A stretch of DNA of 64,000 bases from Flavonifractor sp. An92 (GTDB taxonomy: Bacteria > Bacillota > Clostridia > Oscillospirales > Oscillospiraceae), in the NCBI RefSeq assembly GCF_002159175.1, contig NZ_NFGZ01000012.1, forward strand, positions 33,318 through 97,317, given 5' to 3'. The translations under genes and the position numbers were made by a program. This document shows, piece by piece, positions 27,101 to 34,269 of this stretch; the stretch's first letter is position 1; each line of letters opens with the position of its first letter. The notes below the pieces were generated by a model. That model was not told where the DNA came from and searched no databases. It was given only the letters and a program-made list of their open reading frames with translations.

Positions 27101-27253
27101 CAGCTCGGTGATCATGGAGACAGCTTCCTTGTGGACGATCTCGTCCTTGTCAGTGAAACTGTCGTAGCCCGCAGCGGAAGCGCCGACGACCATCAGGCCA
27201 AGAACCATGACGGCAGCCAGAGCCATGCTGAGAGCACGCTTGAGGTTTCTCAT
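24116..27253 (-). CDS. SLH-domain surface-layer protein B (subtype 2)
   Basis: The 1045-residue protein starts at ATG 27253 (MRNLKRALSMALAAVMVLGL), as in its paralogues, with AAGGAGG upstream; an ATG 21 nt further up overlaps that site. After the signal peptide come three SLH modules (GVLAGLPDGSFGATQNIDRA; FKDTQGNWAEKYIAF; NPSQPLTRDNAAQMIYNV) in about residues 28-200. This subtype-2 front is shared with gene D rather than with A and C. The long beta-rich part contains the common DVVGFEDVAANDYVL block. It is divergent from gene C across 635 bp and convergent with partner B. Confidence 0.92.
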   Translation of the reverse strand: MRNLKRALSMALAAVMVLGLMVVGASAAGYDSFTDKDEIVHKEAVSMITELGVLAGLPDGSFGATQNIDRASFARLVCVVLNGGQEPVLGNLTTSFKDTQGNWAEKYIAFCVDRGIIAGRGNNTFGPSDNVTGSEAAKMLLVALGYNAAYEGIGGSTWEITTNSLANMAGLYKGLETINPSQPLTRDNAAQMIYNVLNAQTVTYSFTYNANGTTTAVQNKTGKTMLEDKFNAIKVEGVVVANEYANLESTADKGAALDAGKTRIDVTNYGTNEDQKVFNDGTFAVSTGADVLGKSVVLYVKNDSSNTSKATVLGNAIISDSNVVVAKANNHKLAKIADDSDLKIASSTPVLTNYTNAVEYGKYSETATRGVEKTLIDNNDDGTVDYIFMTTYYFGQVSKYSTKDDGSITVNVNKAWNKDNLIADDKDDVVGFEDVAANDYVLAAWIGGKLHVEKAEAVTGTLQSYKTSDSKNSQLTVDGTTYDVSEVAGYVGGDNDITVPSTYADIKNALDTEATFYLDKNGMIVAMGNVSENASNYAYVWAYEPSNGIDNGRVKVTLSDGTTKTYDVASKSDLSKAITDSLKGEDSTQVQRIYAYSINSDGQIKLTDPTATVDKNNKVDFNKGKTTLTGLDQVANASANDASRKTGVYAASNTSFFYVSLTKENKIDSVSVYTGYQSAPSVTKATTEAAFNSGNKMVAVAFEAASLATSSVADHLYVTSIVSIGSKTTTVKAVLAGTDTETEIKVDGTWSDKGLFLYSVDSDGVYTLSSASGKVDTTAVKNISGSTVVTNTKEYKLFDKTVWVELDKDGGFETATLNKLPSDSDKGLVTTILANSDDQILVIVTKAENTVKPPVVTEGITVNVNGSNKITVSWTGTNKPSNTAIVQAIRVKLAEVNGISDYTKVTGKTADSVKYTFTVDVNGMETTYPEFNMSSDVSQEKATTTAPTVTVAQSAEKGATVTKVIGAGETGSITGYVDSTSDCVDITVSDAPSNVTYKTEITGATKTNGNTYDLTGAGTNLVITVTASRTGYDSVVYTYTYTVAA

Positions 27254-27360
27254 TTGGATTTCCTCCTTGTTCATTTTTCGAGACTTTTCGGCGGGTTTTT
27301 CCGTTTATTTTGCAAGAAAAATGCAAAATCGACGGTACAACTCCCCTTGCCTCTGGAATT

Positions 27361-27389
27361 AGTTTAAAGCATCCGGAGCGATTCGTCAA
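27361..27389 (-). promoter_or_regulatory. promoter of SLH gene B
   Basis: On the minus strand TTGACG (27389-27384), a 17-nt spacer and TAAACT (27366-27361) form a plausible sigma-A promoter about 110 nt upstream of the start. Confidence 0.5.
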
Positions 27390-27404
27390 CCGGTTTGGCC
27401 CAAC

Positions 27405-27441
27405 TGTAACAAACCTGTAAGATTACAGTCGCTTTGTTACA
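27405..27441. repeat. nested inverted repeat, possible operator of SLH gene B
   Basis: TGTAACAAA (27405-27413) and TTTGTTACA (27433-27441) enclose a second palindrome CTGTAA-GA-TTACAG (27415-27428). It lies just upstream of the predicted -35 box of gene B, as an operator might. Confidence 0.5.
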
Positions 27442-27611
27442 CAGCCGCCCCGGGGGGCCTCCCCCCGGCCGCTTCATAAACTTAGACGGCGGTCCCTCGG
27501 AAAGGTTCCACGCTTTTTCACTTTTTTCAAAACAATCGATTTCCTCCGTTTCCAGCGGCTTCTGGGGGCCATTTGCCCCCTTTCCTGCTCTATATATTAA
27601 GGTAGGAAAAT

Positions 27612-27717
27612 CTGTCAACCATATGTCAACCGTTTTATGGCCGGAATCCCTTGCACCGCAAGGATTTGCCGTTTTATACCACTCTAGACAGATTGGATTG
27701 TCTACCAAATGTCTACC
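27612..27717 (+). repeat. 106-bp TGTCWACC element, copy B/C
   Basis: CTGTCAACCATATGTCAACC (27612-27631) and TTGTCTACCAAATGTCTACC (27698-27717) again start exactly 86 bp apart. The 66 inner bases differ from copies A and D but still hold a hairpin (AATCCCTTGC/GCAAGGATT). The element ends 171 bp before the start of gene C. Confidence 0.7.
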
Positions 27718-27888
27718 AGTGAAACTTTTTATGCCTAATTATGCTTGTTTTTATGTCTTAGGCGCACTTTCTTTCACTTATTTAATCGTGTGAGGGGCGT
27801 TGTACCCGTCGATTTCGCAACATTTATCGAAAGAACAACGGGAAAATGAACTGAAAGACCTCAAAAATCGAACAAGGAGGAAATCCAA

Positions 27889-30800
27889 ATGAGAAACCTC
27901 AAGCGTGCTCTCAGCATGGCTCTGGCTGCTGTCATGGTTCTTGGCCTGATGGTCGTCGGCGCTTCTGCTGCGAGCTACGAAGATTTCACCGACAAGGATG
28001 AAATCAAGAACTCTGAGGCCGTGGCTACCATGGTCTCCCTGGGCGTCATCTCCGGTAAGGACGATGGCTCCTATGATCCCGCCGGCAGCCTCACCCGTGC
28101 TGAGGCCTGCACCCTGATCGCCCGTATGCTGGGCGGCGGCAAGGACCCCGTTCTGGGCTCCAACATCAAGTCCAACTTCAAGGACACCCAGGGTCACTGG
28201 GCTGAGACCTACATCGCCTACTGTGCCAACCTCGGCATCATCGCCGGTGTGGGCAACGGCAACTTCAAGCCCGACGACACCCTGACCGGTTCCGCTGCTG
28301 CTAAGATGGTCCTGTGCGCTCTGGGCTACAAGCCCGAGTTCGAGGGCATCGGCGGCGCCAACTGGGAGCTGGCCACCAACACCCTGGCCACCAAGATCGA
28401 CCTGTACAACGGTCTGGAGACCCTGAACCCCTCCGCCACCATCAGCCGTGACGACGTCGCCCAGCTGATCTACAATGGCGTGCAGGCTCAGGAGGTCGAG
28501 TACCGCAACCTGCAGGGCGACTACTCCGGCACCCTGTATGCCTATGATCAGGGCAGCATGCTGGAGAACCGCTTCGGCGTTGTGAAGGTCACCGGTATCG
28601 TCATGGCCAATGACGAGGTCGCTCTGGCCGGCTCTGCTGTCCAGAAGGATGGCAAGTCCGCCATCAACGTGGTGAAGGAAGTCAAGTACGGCAACGGCAG
28701 CTACACTGGCGTGGAGTCCTTCAACGTGGATATCGACACCTCCCTCATCGGCCAGGAAGTCGTGATCTATGTGAAGCCCGCCTCCCAGCTGAACCCCAAC
28801 CCCGCTTCTGACGCTGTGCTGGGCACCCCCATTGCCACCGCTAACAACACCGTGGTGACCACCTATGCCAAGCTGGACGGCACCACCGATCCCACTTGGA
28901 GCAAGTTCCTGAAGGACAACGACCTGACCGACGGCGGCAAGGGCTATGTCAACTACGCTGAGGGCACTGTGAACAGCAACGCCCGCGGTGTGGAGCTGAC
29001 CTTCATCGACAACACCGGCGACGGCAAGGTCGACATCAAGCTGGCTGTCAACAAGACTCTGGCTAAGGTCTCCACCTACAACTCCACCAAGGAGTATGTC
29101 AAGTTCTCCGGCGACGCCACCGAGTACAGCTTCGATGACGTGATGGGCCTGGAGGACATCGCCCTGAACGACTACGTCCTGTACTATGTTGCCAACGGCA
29201 ACGCTCATGTGGAGAAGCTGACTGCTGTCACCGCTTCCCTGGAGTCCTACAAGGTCGGCAAGAGCGCCACTCTGGGCGGCGTGACCTACAAGATCTCCGG
29301 CCTGACCAACAACGCCGGCGATCTGACCACCTTTGACGGTACCTTTGACAATGACTCCGATCTGAAGTTTGAGAACACCTACGACCTGTATCTGGACAAC
29401 GACAACAACCTGATCGCCTTCAAGCTCACCGAGGAGAGCGAGAACAAGGATTACGCCGTGGTTCTGGATGCTGGCCTGGATTATCAGACCATCACCTCCG
29501 ATCCCACCGGCCAGGTCAAGCTGCTGCTGGCTGACGGCACCAAGGTGACCGGCGCCATCGACATGGAGGCCACTCAGGCCAACTACAAGAAGGCTGACAG
29601 CGCCAATGCCGATACCGTTGCCAACTTTGCTAACAACTTTGTGAAGACCGGTGGTACTAAGCGCAGCGAGTTCGTCGGCACCGTCGTGACCTACACCAAG
29701 AGCGATGATGGCTATGTGCTGAACTACACCAACGCTCCTGCCAACACCACCACCACCACCAACGTGGTGAAGAACATGGCCAGCATGACTGTGGGCGGCA
29801 GCAACGTCGTCGTCAACAGCAGCACTGTGTTCTTCTTCAAGAACAACGATGACACCAGCGTCATCACCGGCACCGGCAACCTGTCCAGCACCGCTATTGT
29901 CGCTGCCAAGGTGAAGGACGTGGCCTACACCGGCACCTCCACCAAGGTGGCCAAGGCTGTGTACATCGAGGCTGACCCCGGCACCTCCACCAGCAGCTAT
30001 GCCTATGTGGTGAAGGGCGCTACCGTGAAGCCTGTGGACGGCGTCAACTATGAGTACTACACCGCCGTGCTGAATGACGGCACCGTGACTTCCTTCCAGA
30101 CTGCCACTGGTACCAACATCACGGTTTCTGGCGTGTACAAGTACGAGACCAACTCCAAGGGTGTGACCACTCTGACTCCCACCACCGCTGACGTGGATGG
30201 CGCTCTGGTGAAGGACGAGTCCGTCGTGGGCTACATCTCCACTCTGAGCGGCAACGTCATCGGCGTGACCTACAACGGCAAGGAGAGCTTCTACACCGTG
30301 GGCGACGCCAAGGTCTACAATGTTGAGGACACTGACAATGTGTTCACCACTGAGCTGGCCAAGAACCAGAGCGTGGTCATCAGCACCAAGACCTCTGACA
30401 GCAAGGTGGTCCTCGACACCATCTTTGTCACCGCCAACGACGTGTCCGAGTACGGCGTGTACCTCAACGGCACCAAGGTCGGAGACTACAAGGTCGGCCA
30501 GACTGTCGTTGTGAACGTGCCCAACGTTGCCGCTGCTGGCGATATCACCGTGACCGGCGCTACCCGCACCGACACTAGCAGCACCAATACTGCTACCTTC
30601 GTGATGCCCGCTGGCGCTGTCAATGTGACCAGCACTTATGCTCTGACCTATGAGAACACCAACGCCAAGGTTTACAGCGACTCCGCCTGCAAGAATGAGG
30701 TCGCTACTGGCACTAAGATTGTTGGTAATACTACTCTTTATGTGAAGAGCGAGAGCAACGCTGCTAGCCAGTCTGAGCTGGATGCTACTAATGTAACCCT

Positions 30801-30897
30801 GAAAGAAGTGACCGCCGCTGAGGACGGTACTTCCGCCGCCGTTTACAGCTTCACCATGCCTCAGGCTGCTACCAACCCCACCTTTACTCAGAAGTAA
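27889..30897 (+). CDS. SLH-domain surface-layer protein C (subtype 1)
   Basis: The 1002-residue protein has the common signal peptide (MRNLKRALSMALAAVMVLGL) and a subtype-1 SLH region nearly identical to gene A (GVISGKDDGSYDPAGSLTRA; FKDTQGHWAETYIAY; NPSATISRDDVAQLIYNG). Beyond about residue 210 it differs, apart from the shared DVMGLEDIALNDYVL block. Codons favour GCT, GTC and AAC; the last 250 bp use more A/T-ending codons. The leader CCTCAAAAATCGAACAAGGA is the same as in A. It converges with partner C. It should be displayed on the cell wall as an S-layer or accessory surface protein. Confidence 0.92.
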   Translation: MRNLKRALSMALAAVMVLGLMVVGASAASYEDFTDKDEIKNSEAVATMVSLGVISGKDDGSYDPAGSLTRAEACTLIARMLGGGKDPVLGSNIKSNFKDTQGHWAETYIAYCANLGIIAGVGNGNFKPDDTLTGSAAAKMVLCALGYKPEFEGIGGANWELATNTLATKIDLYNGLETLNPSATISRDDVAQLIYNGVQAQEVEYRNLQGDYSGTLYAYDQGSMLENRFGVVKVTGIVMANDEVALAGSAVQKDGKSAINVVKEVKYGNGSYTGVESFNVDIDTSLIGQEVVIYVKPASQLNPNPASDAVLGTPIATANNTVVTTYAKLDGTTDPTWSKFLKDNDLTDGGKGYVNYAEGTVNSNARGVELTFIDNTGDGKVDIKLAVNKTLAKVSTYNSTKEYVKFSGDATEYSFDDVMGLEDIALNDYVLYYVANGNAHVEKLTAVTASLESYKVGKSATLGGVTYKISGLTNNAGDLTTFDGTFDNDSDLKFENTYDLYLDNDNNLIAFKLTEESENKDYAVVLDAGLDYQTITSDPTGQVKLLLADGTKVTGAIDMEATQANYKKADSANADTVANFANNFVKTGGTKRSEFVGTVVTYTKSDDGYVLNYTNAPANTTTTTNVVKNMASMTVGGSNVVVNSSTVFFFKNNDDTSVITGTGNLSSTAIVAAKVKDVAYTGTSTKVAKAVYIEADPGTSTSSYAYVVKGATVKPVDGVNYEYYTAVLNDGTVTSFQTATGTNITVSGVYKYETNSKGVTTLTPTTADVDGALVKDESVVGYISTLSGNVIGVTYNGKESFYTVGDAKVYNVEDTDNVFTTELAKNQSVVISTKTSDSKVVLDTIFVTANDVSEYGVYLNGTKVGDYKVGQTVVVNVPNVAAAGDITVTGATRTDTSSTNTATFVMPAGAVNVTSTYALTYENTNAKVYSDSACKNEVATGTKIVGNTTLYVKSESNAASQSELDATNVTLKEVTAAEDGTSAAVYSFTMPQAATNPTFTQK

Positions 30898-30909
30898 TTA
30901 ACTCCTGAG

Positions 30910-30946
30910 AACTCCCCCCGGACGTTAGTCCGGGGGGAGTTTTTTA
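30910..30946. terminator. terminator of surface cassette C
   Basis: AACTCCCCCCGGAC (30910-30923), a GTTA loop and its complement (30928-30941) are followed by T7 on the plus strand, between convergent genes. Confidence 0.88.
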
Positions 30947-30953
30947 CTCTCTA

Positions 30954-31907
30954 TTACAGGAAAATGATTCCGTAGTCGTAGATGATTATGGTATCATCCT
31001 CGCCCCGGTCCAGTGTCAGGGTGACCGCCACAGGGCCGCTGCCGCCGTCCTCCAGCCGGAAGGCTGCCTGGGTACAGGCATTTCCCTGGAGATCCACGGT
31101 CTCTGTCGTCTCCACCAGGTCCATCTTCACACCGTTGAGCAGGCAGGAAATGCTGCCGCCCCGGTAGCGCACCCAGCCCAGGGCCCAGTCATAGGTCTCC
31201 AGGGAGATGGATTGGCTGGTCAGAGTCCCTGTTTCCGCAGTCAGGGAGGAGACCGAAAAGTATCCCGCCAGATGTCCGCTGCCCTCCACGGTATAACCGG
31301 AGCAGTTCGAACTAAATCCGCTGATGGTGAGATAGAAGGTGTCCCCCGGCTCCATCTGTACTGAGGGGAGATCGATGCTGACCTCCCGGAAACTGCCATA
31401 GATTCGCACATCCTGATTGATGGTGCGTTCCTGAAGGCCGTTATGATACAGGACCGCGGTGACCGACCAGGTATTTTCACCGGCTCCGATCATCTTCCAG
31501 GTAAAGCGGGTGAGCTGGTATCGGGCCTGTGCCGTGTAGGTGAGGGTGCTGCATGTGCCCTGCATCTGGATGTAGTCGCTGGAATAAGGTGTCCCGGGTC
31601 CCTCCGCCGGAAGGCCGGGGAGGAACAGCTTCCCCTCATAAAGATAAAGGGCCTCGCTCTTCTCCGCGATGCCGCTTTCATCGGTGAAGCCGTCGAATAC
31701 GAGCGCCTTTTTATACCCGGTGTATTTGCTCTCGTAGTAGTTCTGGAGCATCAGGTTGTAGACATTGTAGGCGTTTGCCTCCGTACTGCGCTCCGCCCGG
31801 CCCAGAGCCGTGTCGATCGTCGAAAAGTCCTGATTGAAATCCTCCCGCAGGAACGGGTCGGTGGGCTCCCACTGGTGGAGCCCATAGTTTTGCGTAAAGT
31901 CTGCCAT
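30954..31907 (-). CDS. surface-cassette partner protein C (phage-tail-like N-terminus)
   Basis: The 317-residue protein begins MADFTQNYGLHQWEPTDPF, with FSTIDTALG, AYNVYNLMLQNYYESKYTGY and DESGIAEKSE blocks closest to partner A. The variable part is beta-rich with aromatic strands (YTAQARYQLTRFTWKMIG) and ends -IYDYGIIFL. No export signal is seen. The start ATG 31907 has AGGAGGG upstream within the conserved hairpin leader. It converges on SLH gene C with 56 bp between the coding ends. Confidence 0.75.
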   Translation of the reverse strand: MADFTQNYGLHQWEPTDPFLREDFNQDFSTIDTALGRAERSTEANAYNVYNLMLQNYYESKYTGYKKALVFDGFTDESGIAEKSEALYLYEGKLFLPGLPAEGPGTPYSSDYIQMQGTCSTLTYTAQARYQLTRFTWKMIGAGENTWSVTAVLYHNGLQERTINQDVRIYGSFREVSIDLPSVQMEPGDTFYLTISGFSSNCSGYTVEGSGHLAGYFSVSSLTAETGTLTSQSISLETYDWALGWVRYRGGSISCLLNGVKMDLVETTETVDLQGNACTQAAFRLEDGGSGPVAVTLTLDRGEDDTIIIYDYGIIFL

Positions 31908-31915
31908 AAAAACAT

Positions 31916-31966
31916 CCCTCCTGACGCCGGAGCGCCGGGAGGGTGGAAGGGGACAGAGCCGTCCCC
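31916..31966 (-). promoter_or_regulatory. structured leader before surface-cassette partner C
   Basis: On the minus strand GGGGAC...GTCCCC (31966-31949) precedes a GGAGGG complement arm (31943-31938) that can pair with the ribosome binding site (31921-31916). The sequence matches leaders A and B. Confidence 0.55.
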
Positions 31967-31984
31967 GAAGTTCCGATATCGCAA

Positions 31985-32025
31985 GAAAAAGAGCAAGGGC
32001 GCTGGATTTCTCCAGCGCCCTTGCT
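31985..32025 (-). terminator. terminator of the PTS EIIC-like gene
   Basis: AGCAAGGGCGCTGGA (31992-32006), a 4-nt loop and its complement (32011-32025) form a 15-bp stem followed on the minus strand by CTTTTTC. Confidence 0.85.
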
Positions 32026-32110
32026 GCGATCGTTGCCAGGAATGAAAGAAGGATCTATCGCACTCGCTTAGTCGGCATGTCTCCCGTTCGGAGCCAGAAC
32101 GGGGAAGGGA

Positions 32111-33145
32111 TCAGACCGCCGGCTCCGTGGAGGCATTCTCCACAGCGGGCACTTTCTTGTCAAAGCGCTTGAACACGATGCTGCCCACAAAGCCAGCCAG
32201 AGAGCCGCCCAGAGCAGCCAGGACCAGCGCCAGAACGACGGTCTTGGGATCATTGAAGGCAAAGGGAGCCAGCAGGCCGGGGATGGGAGAGGCAGTGCCG
32301 GGGGCGTTGTTCACGATGCCCAGCAGAGCGGCCGCCACACCGGCCAGACCGCCGCCGAAGAAGTTGGAGGCGTAGATGGGAATGGGATGCCGGGTGATGA
32401 TGTGAGCCTGAGTCAGGGGCTCCAGCATGACCGCCACCACGTTGGAGCGGTTGCCCAGGTGCAGACGGGCGAAGATGAAGCCGTTGGTGAAGGAACCGCC
32501 GAAGCAGGCGATGGCGGCAATGCCCATGGGCAGGCCGGTCAGGCCCAGCATAGCGGTAAGAGCCATGGAGCTGAGGGGAGAGGTGCAGATCATCTTGATG
32601 ATGCCGCCCAGCAGGAGGCCCATCAGAGCGGGGGACTGCTCGGTAGCGGCGATGATGGTCTGGCCGATGTAGCCCATGCCGGCGGTGACCACGGGATCGA
32701 CCGCATAGGCCACGCCACGGGCCAGAGGAGCCAGAAGCAGGGCGCCGGCGATGACGTCCAGGCCCTCGGGCAGATACTTCTCAATGAGGGGAGCCAGGAA
32801 GCCCACCAGATAACCAACGATGAAGCCGGGCAGGATGCCGTAGCCGCCCACAGCCACGCCGGCCACCACCGCGAAGATGGGGTTGGCGCCCATGCTGATG
32901 GGGACCAGGATGGCGGCGGCCACGCCGCCCATGCTGCCGGCGGTGGAGCCCACTTCGCCGATGAAGGTCAGACCCAGAAGGTCGCCGGAGATATAGCGGT
33001 GTACGGCCTCCACCAGGAAGGTGGCCACAGCCGCATTGGCCAGACCAGACATTGCTTTCGAGCCCATCGGTGCCTTCATGCTGAAGAGGGAGAACCCGGC
33101 CAGCGTGAGGAGCAGCAGGCCCATACCTAAAAGAATGGTTGTCAT
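32111..33145 (-). CDS. PTS EIIC-like (PTS_EIIC_2) membrane transporter
   Basis: The 344-residue protein is almost wholly hydrophobic, with about nine or ten membrane segments and Gly-rich motifs such as GGYGILPGFIVGYLVGF, AGMGYIGQTIIAATEQSP and ITRHPIPIYASNFFGGGLAG. It resembles the PTS_EIIC_2 permease family, which lacks the phosphorylation domains of classical EIIC proteins. The start ATG 33145 (MTTILLGMG) has GGAGG upstream; the frame runs open a further 264 nt but begins in the regulatory region. It lies just downstream of a GlnK/GlnL-type two-component system that probably controls it. The substrate is unknown. Confidence 0.75.
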   Translation of the reverse strand: MTTILLGMGLLLLTLAGFSLFSMKAPMGSKAMSGLANAAVATFLVEAVHRYISGDLLGLTFIGEVGSTAGSMGGVAAAILVPISMGANPIFAVVAGVAVGGYGILPGFIVGYLVGFLAPLIEKYLPEGLDVIAGALLLAPLARGVAYAVDPVVTAGMGYIGQTIIAATEQSPALMGLLLGGIIKMICTSPLSSMALTAMLGLTGLPMGIAAIACFGGSFTNGFIFARLHLGNRSNVVAVMLEPLTQAHIITRHPIPIYASNFFGGGLAGVAAALLGIVNNAPGTASPIPGLLAPFAFNDPKTVVLALVLAALGGSLAGFVGSIVFKRFDKKVPAVENASTEPAV

Positions 33146-33307
33146 AGCTTCATACCTCCGTCGATTTATTGACTTTCCTTTTGCTGATGCTTCTAGTTTA
33201 TAGGCACTCTTCATAAAACTACAGGAAGTAACAGAAAGGAAGCTGTAAAATTTACCGAACTCTCCAGTTTTGTATAGTTTCGCAAAAGAAAACTGCCTTG
33301 ACTTTGT

Positions 33308-33324
33308 GCAAAACGCAGACAAAA
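33308..33324 (-). promoter_or_regulatory. direct repeat, possible GlnL-type operator
   Basis: On the minus strand TTTTGT (33324-33319) and TTTTGC (33313-33308) repeat with an 11-bp period, about 165 nt upstream of the transporter start. Bacillus GlnL is known to bind TTTTGTN4TTTTGT. Here the spacer is 5 nt. Confidence 0.4.
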
Positions 33325-33390
33325 TCAGGCAGTTTATTCCAGCAGTTCGCTTTAGTAGGAAGCAAAGAACATAGTAGTGAAATTTTTTTC

Positions 33391-34269
33391 TCAGGAATGG
33401 CCCCCGCACAGCGCGGCCAGTGCATACAGGAACTTCTTGACCGACACCCGCCCATGGCGGCCGGACTTGCCGCGGATGCAGTCCATCTCCCGCCGGACCT
33501 GCTCAAACTGGTAGAGCGTACCAGCGTATTCGGTGAAGGTGTCGTTGGAGTAGTCCTCAATGCCCAGGTTGGCCAGATTGGTCATCCCGGCGGTGGCCGC
33601 CCGGCGGATGCGCTGCTCCATGGCCTTGGGGGAGTCGCTGAAGCGGGCGCAGAGCTGGGCCACCGTGTCCTGGGGCTGGCCGCTGTCCTGGCTGACCAGA
33701 TAGCCCACCACCTGGGCGATGTCCCGGCAGGCGGGATCGCCGCTGATGCCCAGCCGGTGGAGGACCATGTTGAGGGTGCTCTGCACCCGGTCCTCCTCCT
33801 CCGCGGGAGCGGCGGGCGGGGGAGTGGGCTCCCCGGCGGGGACGGGCGGACGGCCCACCCCGCCGCCCAGGATGGAGCGCATCTGCTCCAGGGTGGAGTC
33901 CATGGTGATCATCTGCCCCACCCGGCGCAGCACCCCCACCACCTCGATGCTGTTGATGGGCTTGGTGATGAAGAAGTCCACTCCGGTGGCGTAGGCCTCG
34001 GCCACCATGTCCTTGCTGGTGACCTGGGAGAGCATGACGAAGTGGAGCTGGGGGTAGCGCTCGTGGGCCTGGCGGACAAAGGCGATGCCGTCCATGCCGG
34101 GCATGAGCAGGTCCACGATGACGATGTGGGGACGCATATAGTTCAGGTCCTCCAGGGCGTCGGAGCCGCTGGAGGCGGTGCCGCAGACGCAGCCGCAGCC
34201 GCTGTCCTCGATGATCATACGCAGCACATTGAGCACCGCGGGATCGTCATCGACCAGATAAAAGAGCAT
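33391..34269 (-). CDS. response regulator with YcbB-type output domain (GlnL-like)
   Basis: The 292-residue protein has a receiver domain with Asp53 (IVIVDLLMPGMDGIA) and the Lys of FFITKPINSIEVVGV. A Pro/Gly/Ala linker (about 135-165) leads to an output domain with LHRLGISGDPACRDIAQVVG, typical of the YcbB family used by Bacillus GlnL, the regulator of a glutaminase-glutamine transporter operon. The ATG follows the kinase stop codon with no gap (TAA then ATG), so the pair is translationally coupled. Its likely target is the adjacent transporter gene; glutamine as the signal is unproven. Confidence 0.82.
   Translation of the reverse strand: MLFYLVDDDPAVLNVLRMIIEDSGCGCVCGTASSGSDALEDLNYMRPHIVIVDLLMPGMDGIAFVRQAHERYPQLHFVMLSQVTSKDMVAEAYATGVDFFITKPINSIEVVGVLRRVGQMITMDSTLEQMRSILGGGVGRPPVPAGEPTPPPAAPAEEEDRVQSTLNMVLHRLGISGDPACRDIAQVVGYLVSQDSGQPQDTVAQLCARFSDSPKAMEQRIRRAATAGMTNLANLGIEDYSNDTFTEYAGTLYQFEQVRREMDCIRGKSGRHGRVSVKKFLYALAALCGGHS

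Larger units (their letters stand above)
27254..27888. promoter_or_regulatory. shared divergent upstream region of SLH genes B and C
   Basis: This 635-bp gap has no convincing gene. It contains leader B with its AGGGGAGTTGTACCGTCGA box (near 27320-27345), a predicted promoter for B, a nested inverted repeat (27405-27441), a GC-rich patch (27444-27480), AT-rich DNA, the 106-bp element (27612-27717) and leader C with AGGGGCGTTGTACCCGTCG (near 27792-27812). Confidence 0.6.

Noticed and set aside
24059..27367. A 1102-codon open frame on the plus strand opposite SLH gene B, and similar long frames opposite genes A, C and D and the EF-G-like gene
   Set aside because: They are mirror frames produced by codon bias (GNC/GNN codons) of the real genes, have no ribosome binding site, run through the real promoters and give low-complexity translations.
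27612..27631. The reverse complement of TGTCAACC contains TTGACA, so the repeats might be tandem -35 boxes
   Set aside because: In copies A and D most octamers are TGTCTACC (TAGACA), no well-placed -10 box follows, and the sequence faces away from genes A, C and D; a binding motif fits better.
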